Assembly: GCA_019096065.1 (NCBI GenBank)
Contig: JAGUCH010000009.1
Location: forward strand, 196,001 to 260,000
Source: Paracyclopina nana
Taxonomy: Eukaryota; Arthropoda; Copepoda; Cyclopoida; Cyclopettidae
Reading direction: 5' to 3'
Length of the DNA: 64,000 bases
Below are positions 35,471-45,963 of the stretch, one piece after another; position 1 is the first letter of the stretch, and each line of letters begins with the position of its first letter. The notes beneath the pieces were generated by a model that made no database searches, had not been told where the DNA came from, and saw only the letters and a program-made list of their open reading frames with translations. The position numbers and the translations under genes are program-made.

Positions 35471-35732
35471 TTTGGACTTAAGCTATTGAAATACTGTTCA
35501 ATGACTGACGAATGGGTGATTCGGAGCTCGTTGGCAATTACATCTTTTCCTTGATAGTATTTTTTGGTGTAAAAAGGCATGGATTGGGGAGGATATCGAT
35601 GACTGTGAATGCTATCTATAGAGCTGTACTTTTTCACTGCCAAAAGCCAAAACTGGATAAAAATAAACCCTGGTTCCTTCGGATGAAAGCCAATTTACCA
35701 AAATAATGAGAATATTTTAACCTAAGTAAATA

Positions 35733-36113
35733 TAGATGAACAGTTATTTGGGCAAACTTTTGTTAGAAAAAGCAACTCAAAATTGCTTTTAAAAGCAATA
35801 AGATTTTGTTTGCCACAAAGTTTAAGCCAATTTTGGGCTAAAAATGTGGGAAAAAGTTGCTAAAACAGGCTTGAATTTGTATTTTTTGTACATTATTTTA
35901 AGTTAAAATATCAACTATTTTGTCACGAATTTATTAAAAATACCAATAATAGTATGCAGATGAGCAGGGCCATGTTTCATCGATACTTAGCAAAAAATTA
36001 CAAAAACATAATATCAGTCAGATGGGCAGGGCCCATAATTACAAACAGTTGAGTAGGGCCTCATTTTTACAAAAAAAAACAATGCATAATTGCAAGCAGA
36101 TGAGCGGGGCCTT
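35733..36113 (-). mobile_element. GTTCATCTG element followed by three miniature derivatives
   Basis: A full minus copy runs from AGATGAACAGTTATTTGGGC to GCAGATGAGCAGGGCC (35,971). Three pieces of only 35-55 bp follow. They end CAGATGGGCAGGGCCC (about 36,032), CAGTTGAGTAGGGCCT (about 36,061) and GCAGATGAGCGGGGCCTTTT (about 36,113). Serial partial duplication of one terminus is the simplest reading. Confidence 0.6.
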
Positions 36114-36379
36114 TTACTTTCCTGTTATGGTATTATGGCATTATTGAAACTTGTGGCTTTCTTTTGTAAAGTTCAGCAAATGCCCTTTTTCCATTTTCGT
36201 CAATAAAGCTGCTTGATTATCTCGTCAGTATTGACCGAGTTCTGGTTGTTTTACCATGTAATAACACTTTTTCACATTTTTCTTTTTGTTGTATTTTTTG
36301 GCAAAACAGGGGCATTTTGGTGCTCTTCATGTACGGCTTTATCAGCCCAGAGCTGCAAAAAGCTGCCAAAAGGAAATTC

Positions 36380-36730
36380 ACCAAATGGGCGGCAGGGTAA
36401 TGGTGTTATTTTATATTATGACTTTACAGCCCCAAGGGGCTGTAAAATGTGGGAAGAAAGTGAGATTATTTTCACTTTTTGGTCAGAGTCTCATATTTTA
36501 TAGCCTAGTACATTTATTTTACAAAAAAGGAAAGTACTTTACATCCTCCTGGTGAAATAAAGTACTTTACAGCTTTTCTTGTGAAATAAAGTACTTTACG
36601 ATAGGTCATGTGAAAGTGCTTATTTTCGGCAAAATGGACTTTTGTTTTATTTCAGTGTAATAAAATGAAGAACTTTACATCCTTGAGGTGAAATGAAGTA
36701 CTTTACATCCTTCAAGTAACATAAAGTTTA
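36380..36730. repeat. Interspersed TAAAGTACTTTACA repeat
   Basis: AAATAAAGTACTTTACAnCC or close variants occur about six times between 36,530 and 36,720. AGTACT and GTAAAG/CTTTAC make each unit nearly self-complementary. The motif reappears at 57.4, 57.95 and 58.5 kb beside candidate coding sequence. Confidence 0.65.
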
Positions 36731-36802
36731 TAATTTTTTATGTCATACAAGTTTCCCACAAATAATGTTATGCTAATTGAAGATTTTTTCTCTCGATTCT
36801 AG

Positions 36803-36894
36803 GTAAGAAATGACACTTTTTTGCTTGAAATTCACGAAACGAGAGGAAAATTGAATTTGATCGAGGCTGTCGAGGCTGCTGCGAAGGCCATCAA
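36803..36894 (+). CDS. Candidate internal exon, 92 bp, both splice sites good
   Basis: A pyrimidine tract and acceptor (TTTTTTCTCTCGATTCTAG) is followed directly by an open frame: VRNDTFLLEIHETRGKLNLI, then EAVEAAAKAIK. It ends ATCAA|GTATGT, a usable donor (phase 0 in, phase 2 out). The peptide alternates hydrophobic and charged residues as in a helix. GC content is well above the flanks, and the next 3.5 kb are satellite. The family is not recognised. The acceptor phase does not fit the donors at 22,753 or 30,713 directly (both would give a stop), so at least one more exon would be needed. Confidence 0.5.
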
Positions 36895-37029
36895 GTATGT
36901 AGGTCTCGTACCCTAGTCTGGCTCAATATTTGGTAAGACTTCTTTTAGTGCACCCAAACGAGTGGCCAATTGTGGCAAATATTTGTTTACTTATCTAGGG
37001 CAGCTTTTTGCAAAGTTGTTTCTAATGTT

Positions 37030-40000
37030 AAGTCTACATGTTTCAAGTCTGATTGCTTCAAGTCCACTTTATACAAGTCTACTAGTTTCAAGTCCACTTG
37101 ATGCAAGTCTAAGTTTCAGATTCACTAGTACCAAGTTAGGTCCAGGTCCAAAAGACCTAAATCCACTAATTTCAAGTCCACTTGATACTATTCCTCCAAT
37201 TTCAAGTCCATTAGTTCCAAGTCCACTCGTTCCTTGAGACCTATTTTCGTGAGTACTTGTTACAACATCCCTAGTTCATCTAGTGCATTAGCTTCAAATT
37301 CACTTATTTCAAGTCTACTAATTTCAAGTCCCCTAGTTCCATGCCCACTAATTCCAAGTCGTCTTTTGTTAAGTCCACCTGTTCAATTCCAGTCCACTAG
37401 TTCAAGTCCTCTAGTTCAAGTCCTCTAGAGAAAACCACTTGTTTATATCAACGAATTCCAAGTCCTCTTTTTTAAGTCCACCAGTTCAAGTCCACTAGTT
37501 TAAGTCAACAAATTCCAAGTCCTCTTGATTCAAGTCCACTTGTTCTAGTCCATTATTCCAAGTCCACTAGTTTCATCTCAACTTATTTCAAGTCCACTTG
37601 TTCAAGTCCACTAGTTGCACGTCCACTAATTCCAAGTCCTTTTTTTCAAGCCTACAAGTTCAGGTCCACTGGTTCAAGTCCACTAGTTCAAGTCCACTGG
37701 TTCAAGTCCACTAGTTCAAGTCCACTAGTTCAAGTCCTCTAGAGAAAACCACTTGTTTATATCAACGAATTCCAAGTCCTCTTTTTTAAGTCCACCAGTT
37801 CAAGTCCACTAGTTTAAGTCAACAAATTCCAAGTCCTCTTGATTCAAGTCCACTTGTTCTAGTCCATTATTCCAAGTCCACTAGTTTCATCTCAACTTAT
37901 TTCAAGTCCACTTGTTCAAGTCAACTAGTTGCACGTCCACTAATTCCAGGTCCTTTTTTTCAAGCCTACAAGTTCAAGTCCACTGGTTCAAAGCCACTAG
38001 TTCAAGTCCACTAGTTCAAGTCCACTAGTTCAAGTCCACTAGTTCAAGTCCTCTAGAGAAAACCACTTGTTTATATCAACGAATTCCAAGTCCTCTTTTT
38101 TAAGTCCACCAGTTCAAGTCCACTAGTTTAAGTCAACAAATTCCAAGTCCTCTTGATTCAAGTCCACTTGTTCTAGTCCATTATTCCAAGTCCACTAGTT
38201 TCATCTCAACTTATTTCAAGTCCACTTGTTCAAGTCCACTAGTTGCACGTCCACTAATTCCAAGTCCTTTTTTTCAAGCCTACAAGTTCAGGTCCACTGG
38301 TTCAAGTCCACTAGTTCAAGTCCACTGGTTCAAGTCCACTAGTTCAAGTCCACTAGTTCAAGTCCTCTAGAGAAAACCACTTGTTTATATCAACGAATTC
38401 CAAGTCCTCTTTTTTAAGTCCACCAGTTCAAGTCCACTAGTTTAAGTCAACAAATTCCAAGTCCTCTTGATTCAAGTCCACTTGTTCTAGTCCATTATTC
38501 CAAGTCCACTAGTTTCATCTCAACTTATTTCAAGTCCACTTGTTCAAGTCAACTAGTTGCACGTCCACTAATTCCAGGTCCTTTTTTTCAAGCCTACAAG
38601 TTCAAGTCCACTGGTTCAAAGCCACTAGTTCAAGTCCACTAGTTCAAGTCCACTAGTTCAAGTCCACTAGTTCAAGTCCTCTAGAGAAAACCACTTGTTT
38701 ATATCAACGAATTCCAAGTCCTCTTTTTTAAGTCCACCAGTTCAAGTCCACTAGTTTAAGTCAACAAATTCCAAGTCCTCTTGATTCAAGTCCACTTGTT
38801 CTAGTCCATTATTCCAAGTCCACTAGTTTCATCTCAACTTATTTCAAGTCCACTTGTTCTAGTCCATTATTCCAAGTCCACTAGTTTCATCTCAACTTAT
38901 TTCAAGTCCACTTGTTCAAGTCCACTAGTTGCACGTCCACTAATTCCAAGTCCTTTTTTTCAAGCCTACAAGTTCAGGTCCACTGGTTCAAGTCCACTAG
39001 TTCAAGTCCACTGGTTCAAGTCCACTAGTTCAAGTCCACTAGTTCAAGTCCTCTAGAGAAAACCACTTGTTTATATCAACGAATTCCAAGTCCTCTTTTT
39101 TAAGTCCACCAGTTCAAGTCCACTAGTTTAAGTCAACAAATTCCAAGTCCTCTTGATTCAAGTCCACTTGTTCTAGTCCATTATTCCAAGTCCACTAGTT
39201 TCATCTCAACTTATTTCAAGTCCACTTGTTCAAGTCAACTAGTTGCACGTCCACTAATTCCAGGTCCTTTTTTTCAAGCCTACAAGTTCAAGTCCACTGG
39301 TTCAAAGCCACTAGTTCAAGTCCACTAGTTCAAGTCCACTAGTTCAAGTCCACTAGTTCAAGTCCTCTAGAGAAAACCACTTGTTTATATCAACGAATTC
39401 CAAGTCCTCTTTTTTAAGTCCACCAGTTCAAGTCCACTAGTTTAAGTCAACAAATTCCAAGTCCTCTTGATTCAAGTCCACTTGTTCTAGTCCATTATTC
39501 CAAGTCCACTAGTTTCATCTCAACTTATTTCAAGTCCACTTGTTCAAGTCAACTAGTTGCACGTCCACTAATTCCAGGTCCTTTTTTTCAAGCCTACAAG
39601 TTCAAGTCCACTGGTTCAAAGCCACTAGTTCAAGTCCACTAGTTCAAGTCCACTAGTTCAAGTCCACTAGTTCAAGTCCACTAGTTCAAGTCCTCTAGAG
39701 AAAACCACTTGTTTATATCAACGAATTCCAAGTCCTCTTTTTTAAGTCCACCAGTTCAAGTCCACTAGTTTAAGTCAACAAATTCCAAGTCCTCTTGATT
39801 CAAGTCCACTTGTTCTAGTCCATTATTCCAAGTCCACTAGTTTCATCTCAACTTATTTCAAGTCCACTTGTTCAAGTCAACTAGTTGCACGTCCACTAAT
39901 TCCAAGTCCTTTTTTTCAAGCCTACAAGTTCAAGTCCACTGGTTCAAAGCCACTAGTTCAAGTCCACTAGTTCAAGTCCACTAGTTCAAGTCCACTAGTT

Positions 40001-40345
40001 CAAGTCCACTAGTTCAAGTCCACTAGTTCAAGTCTACTAGTTCAAGTCTACTAGTTCAAGTCCACTAGTTCAAGTCCACTTGTTTCATCTCAACTTATTT
40101 CAAGTCCACTTGTTCAAGTCCACTAGTTCAAGTCCACTAGTTCAAGTCCACTAGTTCAAGTCCACTAGTTCAAGTCCACTAGTTCAAGTCCACTAGTTCA
40201 AGTCCACTAGTTCAAGTCCACTAGTTCAAGTCCACTAGTTCAGGTTTACTAGTTCAAGTCCACTAGTTCAAGTCCACTAGTTCAAGTCCACTAGTTCAAG
40301 TCCACTAGTTCAAGTCCACTAGTTCAAGTCCACAAGTTATTTGAC
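37030..40345. repeat. Higher-order satellite: 314-bp unit built on a 14-bp motif
   Basis: The basic motif is TAGTTCAAGTCCAC (14 bp). It is organised into eight 314-bp units marked by GAGAAAACCACTTGTTTATA, with AAAACC at 37,431, 37,745, 38,059, 38,373, 38,687, 39,059, 39,373 and 39,701. Unit 5 is longer by 58 bp (an internal duplication around TTGTTCTAGTCCATTATTCC) and unit 7 by 14 bp (one extra motif). Two unit types alternate (see findings). The right flank, 40,000-40,340, is a plain 14-bp array; the left flank, 37,030-37,420, is diverged. Confidence 0.95.
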
Positions 40346-40654
40346 TCCACTCATCCTAGTGAAATCACACTGGTTTTTTCTAAGGCTGCTTTCGAACAAG
40401 TTCTTGCCAAATGTCCAGCCCTGCAGCTTGTAGTGATTGAATTGTGGAAGGCTTGTGGCTTTCGGCAATCGTTTGGTGGCCTCCACACACTTTTATTGCA
40501 GCACTAAATGGCACTTTTTGACCCTAGTTGATGCTCCAAGTTTTTTCCAAGGCAAAAGTGTCAATTCACCTGAAAAACAGTTCGATTTTGCTTAGAGTGA
40601 ATTTCAATTGTTTCTGTTTATGCAATAAAGCCAAATTCCATCAGCTCAATTTTG

Positions 40655-41570
40655 CTGTTTTTGCAGAATATTTTGCCAAAATATCAATGTGAAACACAAT
40701 CCAAAATTGCTGTATTTTGCAATTTGATTTTCTTTAATTATGTAATAAAAACAAATTCAGTCCAAAAATTAGCTACAAGTTGCTTTATTTGCGTGGAATA
40801 TTTGGCCAAAATATTGAAATTTGAACAAAATATTACTGAGAAAAACGCTCTGAAATTGCTGGAATGCGCAATATAATTTTCTCGAGTTCCGCAATAAAGC
40901 CAAAATTATCCAATAAATATGAGTAAATTCCAAATAAATCAGCTTGAATTTTGCTTTTTTGCGAAATATTTGGCCAAAATATCGATGCGAAAAACCATCC
41001 AAAATTATTGTATTTTGCAATTTGATTTTCTCTAATTACGCAATAAAACCAAATTCAGCCAAAAAATGTGCGAAAAATTACCAAGTGGAATAATTGGCCA
41101 AAATATCGATATTTGAGCAAAATATTACTGAGAAAAACGCCTTGAAATTGCTGGAATGCGCAATATAATTTTCTCTAGTTCCGCAATAAAGCCAAAATTA
41201 TCCAATAAATGTGAGTAAATTCCAAATCAATCAGCTTGAATTTTGCTTTTTTGCGAAATATTTGGCCAAAATATCGATGTGAAAAACCATCCAAAATTGC
41301 TGTATTTTGCAATTTGATTTTCTTTAATTATGCAATAAAACCAAATTCAGCCCAAAAAATGTGCGAAAAATTAGCAGTGGAATAATTGGACAAAATATCG
41401 AGATTTGAACAAAATATTACTGAGAAAAACGCTTTGAAATTGCTGGAATGCGCAATATAATTTTCTCTAGTTCCGCAATAAAGCCAAAATTACCCAAAAA
41501 ATGTGAGTTAAATCCAAATAAATCAGCTCGATTTTGCTTTTTTGCGGAATATTTGGCCGTCATATCGCAC
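40655..41570 (-). repeat. Tandem array of GTTCATCTG-type interiors, 292 bp unit
   Basis: TATTACTGAGAAAAACGC recurs at 40,831, 41,123 and 41,415 (exactly 292 apart). Units contain the minus-type motifs TTTGGCCAAAATATCGATG, GCAATTTGATTTTCT and AAATTCAGCCnAAAAATGTG, but lack the AGGCCC ends. The array therefore appears to have formed from the interior of the transposon family. Confidence 0.85.
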
Positions 41571-41929
41571 TAATTATCTGGTCAAACTGGCTCAAAATTG
41601 TGGTTGAGTTTTTTCGTGTTTTGTGAAAACTAAAAAAAAAATGTAAATTGTGCACACAGTGGCTCAACACTTATGTGATGCAGCGCGTAGAAGTATTGCG
41701 CATTGCGCCAAAGAACATCGCTCAAAATATGTATAACACAGTAGCAGGAAGTCATTCATAGCCCTTCTTTTCGTATTGCAACCCCTCTCTGCCCACTGTG
41801 GCCATTATGTGAAAAATTCTTGAGTGCATGAAGAAGAGCAACCATAATCTTCTACATAGCCCAAATAAACAAGCAGTAACAGGCTGTGCTCACCTGCTCA
41901 CTTTTGGCAAAATATCGAAGCTTCAGCTG

Positions 41930-42480
41930 AGTGTTACTTAAGCTTGAGATAAATTAGACTTAAGCTTGAGTTAAATTGAGCAGAATTATACTTCAGCTTG
42001 CGTTAAATTCGACTAAAGCTAAATTAGACTTAAGCTTAATTAGACTTAAGCTTAAGCTAAATTAGACTTAAGCTTAATTAGACTTAAGCTTAAGCTAAAT
42101 TAGACTTAAGCTTAAGCTAAATTAGACTTAAGCTTAAGGTAAATTAGTCTTAAGCTTGCGCTAAATTGTCTTAAGCTTGAGATAAATTTGACTTAAGCTT
42201 AAGCTAAATTAGACCTAAGCTTGCGCTAAATTAGACTTAGCTCGAGTAAATATGGACTTTAGCTTGTGCTTAATAAGACTTAAGCTTGAGTAAATATGGA
42301 CTTAAGCTTGCGCTAAGTGGGAATTAATTTTGTGCAAATTGGTACTTTAGCTTACGCTAAATTGGACTTAAGCTTGACTTCAATTGGACTTAAGCTTGTA
42401 CTAAGTGGGACTTAAGCTTGAGCAAAGTGAGGCTCAAGCATTAAGCAAGTGTGCCTTAAGCTTCACCGTAAGCCTTGAGT
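41930..42480. repeat. Tandem array, about 20-21 bp unit (AAGCTTAAGCTAAATTAGAC)
   Basis: The centre (42,010-42,150) is uniform and the flanks decay to ACTTAAGCTTGnGCTAAnT and AAGTGnGACTTAAGC. Each unit contains the palindrome CTTAAG or AAGCTT, so dozens of HindIII-type sites are clustered here. Confidence 0.85.
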
Positions 42481-42966
42481 ATGAGAGACGTAAGCAATAA
42501 GACACTGAGACTTAAGCCTTGGGTAACTGTTAAGACACCCTAAGTTTATTTTAATATTGGCTTGGGTGCGTCTTTATGTTCCATTAAGTTTAACTTAATT
42601 CAGTTTGGTTCTAAAATGGCTTGACTTGAACAATTTAAGCTTTAGGCTTCATTTGTGATTTCCTGGCTTACAAAAGGGGAGCAAATAGCAGAGGTCCAAA
42701 TTTGCTTTTGACGTGTTTGTTGATCGTAATTTTGCGAAATGAACAAAGGGGAAAGAGGCAATTAATGTTTGGCAATGTGCTCTAATCCATAAAAAGGGTT
42801 GACTTGAACTGCTTTCAATCCTAAATATTACTAATATTTCAGCAAAATATTAGCATGAAAAACAACAAAAAAAGCTGAAAAGTGCGACAGGATTTTCTTT
42901 TATTACTCATTTTTAAAAGTTATTTACGGGTTTAAAAGAATTAGAAAAAATTGAAGAAAATAATTT

Positions 42967-43190
42967 AGGCTCTGCTCAGCTGCGATTTGTGATCGATATT
43001 TTAGCAAAATATCAATGTAGCAAATTTTTCAAAATTGCTTATTAGCGAAAGCAGATTTTTTATTACTATGCCATCAAGCTAATTTGGGTCAAAAAATGAG
43101 CGAAAAATCAACATAAATTAGCCTGAATTTGCTTTTTTTGCGAAATATTTCTACTTAATATTGCATAATAGAAAGCAGGTGAGTTGGGCC
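42967..43190 (-). mobile_element. Full-length GTTCATCTG element
   Basis: About 224 bp, from AGGCTCTGCTCAGCTGC to AGCAGGTGAGTTGGGCC. The interior has GATCGATATTTTAGCAAAAT, AAATTGCTTATTAGCGAAAG and TTTGGGTCAAAAAATGAGCG. Both ends are well matched. Confidence 0.7.
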
Positions 43191-43389
43191 TCACTTGAAT
43201 ATTTACTTTAAAAAATATGTATTTTTTTGAGGTCCAAAAGTTTTTAACGGTTTTAGGAGACGAGATGAACACCACATTATTTTGGTAGTTGAGGGTTTGC
43301 ATACTGATTGTCCATTTTGCCGCATTTTGACCAAATTGGATTATATTCATTTCTTAAGTCGAGCAATTAGAAAGTTTTCTAATAGTCCA

Positions 43390-43481
43390 AAGCCCTGCTC
43401 ATCTAAGCGCAAAAATTGGCAAGCATAATTTACATTAGTACAAAAAATCACTTTTAAAAATTTGCCAGATGAGCAGGGCCT
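43390..43481. mobile_element. Minimal 92-bp derivative with near-perfect ends
   Basis: AGCCCTGCTCATCT on the left and AGATGAGCAGGGCCT on the right are inverse. Only about 60 bp of unrelated AT-rich filler lies between them. It lacks every internal core motif, showing that the ends alone define the smallest members. Confidence 0.7.
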
Positions 43482-43696
43482 CAAAATTCTTTAAATCAAT
43501 TTGAAATGAAAAAAGTAATCAGGAAATAGTTTTTTTATTTCAGTTTTTTGAGCAGATGACCGCCATATTTATGCACCAGTGAAAACTTCCTTGGAGTTGA
43601 CCTGAACAGCCTTCATCTAGCCTGTCAACATAAATACCCAGCTTAATGTACCAGCAAATATTATCATACCAGAAAATATACCAAGGTTCCTGCTTT

Positions 43697-44232
43697 CGGC
43701 CCTATTCACCTACCTTCATTCTATGCAATTATTAAGCTGAAGTTTGCACAAAAATGGCAAATTCAAGCGAATTTCTTTCTACTTTTTACCACATTTTTTG
43801 GCAAAAATTAGCTTTATTGTGAGATAATGCAGAAATATTTTACGCTTACAAGCAAATTTGTTTTGTTAAAAAACAGCGATATTTTTTTAACAAAACAAAA
43901 TATTATTAGATATAACTTTTAGCTTGCAGTTTCAAGCATTATTAACTTACTTATATACTTAATAAATATATTGTTGCTAATCAGCAGCTAATGATAGATA
44001 AAGGAGGCCCGGTTCACTTGCTCAATGAATTGCGATATTACGTCCGAATATTGCTCAAAAAACAGCCGATTCAAGCCAATTTCTCTTGATTTGTCCACAT
44101 TTTTTGTCCAAAATTGGCTTGAGTGAGTCATTAGAGGAAATCATATTGCACTTTCAAGCAATTTTGACATGTTGCACTCATCCATATTTCGCCAAAATAT
44201 GGAGCAACGAAATGCAGCTGAGCGGGGCCTTA
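43697..44232 (+). mobile_element. Two GTTCATCTG elements, second intact
   Basis: The first starts CGGCCCTATTCACCTACC and fades in AT-rich sequence near 43,930. The second, 44,005-44,232, is a model copy: AGGCCCGGTTCACTTGC, AAGCCAATTTCTCTTG, CACATTTTTTGTCCAAAATT, GCACTTTCAAGCAATTTT, ATGCAGCTGAGCGGGGCCTT. Confidence 0.75.
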
Positions 44233-44690
44233 ATGTGCATATAATCCAAATTTCAAGCTTTGACTGCTTTAAAACCAGCAGCTCTGAAGCAACTTTTACA
44301 GTACAAAGGGACATCAAATTGGCAATTTCCTGGCCCTGCAATATTCCACTACTGTGCTGTTCGACATGAAAGTGAAAGCAGCCCAACTTTTTGGTACTAC
44401 ACAATTTGCAGACAATTCCACCATTATACTGAAGTGTACCACCATTGCTGCTGCTGCTGTTCTGAGATGTTCCGCAGTGAAACTTTGGGTGGTGTTCATC
44501 TCTGATTGGATAAAATGTCCAGGGCCTGGCTGTAGCAGCACAAAGCTATTAATAGCTTTCATGCATGGCTGGGTCACCAAGGGTCATTCCATGTGCAGAG
44601 CAACTCTTGTGAATTTCGCTACTCACCAAGTGATTACAAGTGATGCCAAAAACGCATTAACTGTGCTAATATATGTTAACTAAACACGTT
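44233..44690. other. Coding-like segment open on both strands
   Basis: The minus frame 44,314-44,580 reads NTTQSFTAEHLRTAAAAMVV and then ELSANCVVPKSWAAFTFM. The plus frame 44,354-44,683 reads AAQLFGTTQFADNSTIILKC and DWIKCPGPGCSSTKLLIAFM. Both have ordinary composition and neither has decisive splice sites. The two cannot be separated by eye. Confidence 0.25.
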
Positions 44691-44968
44691 AAATACGCTT
44701 TAATGTTTATAACGATTTAAGAACATAAGCTTACGTCAAATTAACAGAATTTCATAATTATAAAAGATGGTAACACAAATAAAACGCTATTTATTGTATC
44801 GTAATTGAAAAGAAATTGCTTTAGCGTGTATTTCAGTTGTAATGAAAATATTACAAGAGTTTTGCGAAAATGTCGCGCTTCACCAAATGCGAATGATTGG
44901 AAGTGACTCCGCAAGCCTTTTTGAAGGTTTTCAATGAGTGTTCCAACATTTTTGGGGGCTAGCCTGGC

Positions 44969-45307
44969 TTAGACTTCGACAGACACAGTAGAAGTAGCCT
45001 TTTGTGCAGTAGCAGAAGGAAGAGTGGCCGCACTCGCAGCCTTTTCGATGTCGAGGCTGTTGGTGGCCTCGGCCTCGACTACGGTCACCACAGTAGCAGT
45101 CGTGGGTGTGTGCGTAAAAAATGGGCGCTGCTCATGCTCCTCGAGACCGGCAAGTTTCGCAGAAGTCTTCGTCCGGAGCTGCTGCAGTTTCAGTTCTGCG
45201 GTGTTCGTGGCCTCGAGGCTGAGGCTGTTGAGGCTGAAAGCATTTTCTTTCGAGGCCGCCGCTGCTCGACGCTCGCTATTGCCTCTGCTGCTGCTGCTGC
45301 TGCAGCC
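44969..45307 (-). CDS. Candidate last exon, Ala/Thr/Glu-rich C-terminus
   Basis: On the minus strand the frame is open for 112 codons between a TGA at 45,308 and a TAA stop at 44,969, without needing an ATG. It runs SSSSSRGNSERRAAAASKEN, AFSLNSLSLEATNTAELKLQ, QLRTKTSAKLAGLEEHEQRP, FFTHTPTTATVVTVVEAEAT, NSLDIEKAASAATLPSATAQ and ends TSTVSVEV. G/C third positions are frequent through the first 85 codons. CTGCAG at its 5' edge could be the acceptor. The charged middle looks helical and the rest disordered. Plus-strand frames over the same bases are Ser/Leu-rich mirrors. The family is unknown. Confidence 0.45.
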   Translation of the reverse strand, partial: GCSSSSSRGNSERRAAAASKENAFSLNSLSLEATNTAELKLQQLRTKTSAKLAGLEEHEQRPFFTHTPTTATVVTVVEAEATNSLDIEKAASAATLPSATAQKATSTVSVEV

Positions 45308-45551
45308 TCAGTCGGTTTCAAGCTATAGAGGATTTCGATATATGAAGGCTTGTCGGAAAATAATGTGAGACCCTACAGAAAGGCTTGCTGGGTCCCTTTC
45401 GATCACTCACATTTGCAACAGTCTGTGATTTTCGGCCAACTTTTGCAATCTTTTCATGCCCACTGAAAAGTACTGTGCTATGTAGCATTTACCAATCAGC
45501 AACTCAACAAATACAATCGCAAACATGGGACTCTACTCTTATTTTAGAGTT

Positions 45552-45565
45552 CACGTTGGGCGCCA
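45552..45565 (-). mobile_element. tRNA-Lys-type primer-binding site (unit W)
   Basis: CACGTTGGGCGCCA on the plus strand is identical to the 3' end of animal tRNA-Lys(CUU) including CCA. Read on the minus strand it is a retroelement primer-binding site, immediately preceded by ...CTACA, an LTR-like CA end. The LTR body beyond 45,566 is not recognisable. Confidence 0.5.
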
Positions 45566-45717
45566 TGTAGTGAAGTGACATATTGTCGCTTCAATTTCAT
45601 TTTAATATCAATTGAAACAGCTCTGGCCTTTTGGCATCTTTTGAAATCTTTTGGGCAAGAGTGAAACTCACTTAAGTTGCTCCAATTGCTGAGTGACCCC
45701 AAGTGACCCTTTTGTAG

Positions 45718-45895
45718 GCAGCAAATGTGATATGATATCGTCCTCTGCTGCATCTACGAGCCTGCAAAACCGAGGTGGCCATGGAGGATCCTGTCACTCC
45801 ATTCAAACCTTGGCCCAGTCTTCTTACTATGATTGTGTCATCACCAAGCGCAAACTAGTGACCCTGAGCTACAGCCTAGAGCCTTCTCAGCGAAG
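45718..45895 (+). CDS. Candidate internal exon
   Basis: Bounded by an acceptor (CCCTTTTGTAG) and a donor (GCGAAG|GTAGAC). The frame reads SKCDMISSSAASTSLQNRGG, then HGGSCHSIQTLAQSSYYDCV and ITKRKLVTLSYSLEPSQR (phase 1 in, phase 2 out). Composition is balanced and there is no low-complexity repeat. It lies just outside primer-binding site W, so it may be host sequence or the captured interior of the retroelement cluster. Confidence 0.4.
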
Positions 45896-45963
45896 GTAGA
45901 CCTGAGGACTAACCAGTTTTGCTGCTGTTGCTAACCAGTACATACTAACCAGACCAGGAGGGA

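Noticed and set aside
45002-45368. Plus-strand frames rich in Ser, Leu and Ala
   Set aside because: They overlap the minus-strand frame that has the better codon bias and composition. The CTG-rich tract at their end explains the Leu run.
45530-45565. CATGGGACTCT near primer-binding site W looking like the anticodon arm of a tRNA-Lys gene
   Set aside because: The arms do not pair and the D-arm and T-arm sequences are absent, so it is not a tRNA gene. An 11-base match to the anticodon arm may be chance.
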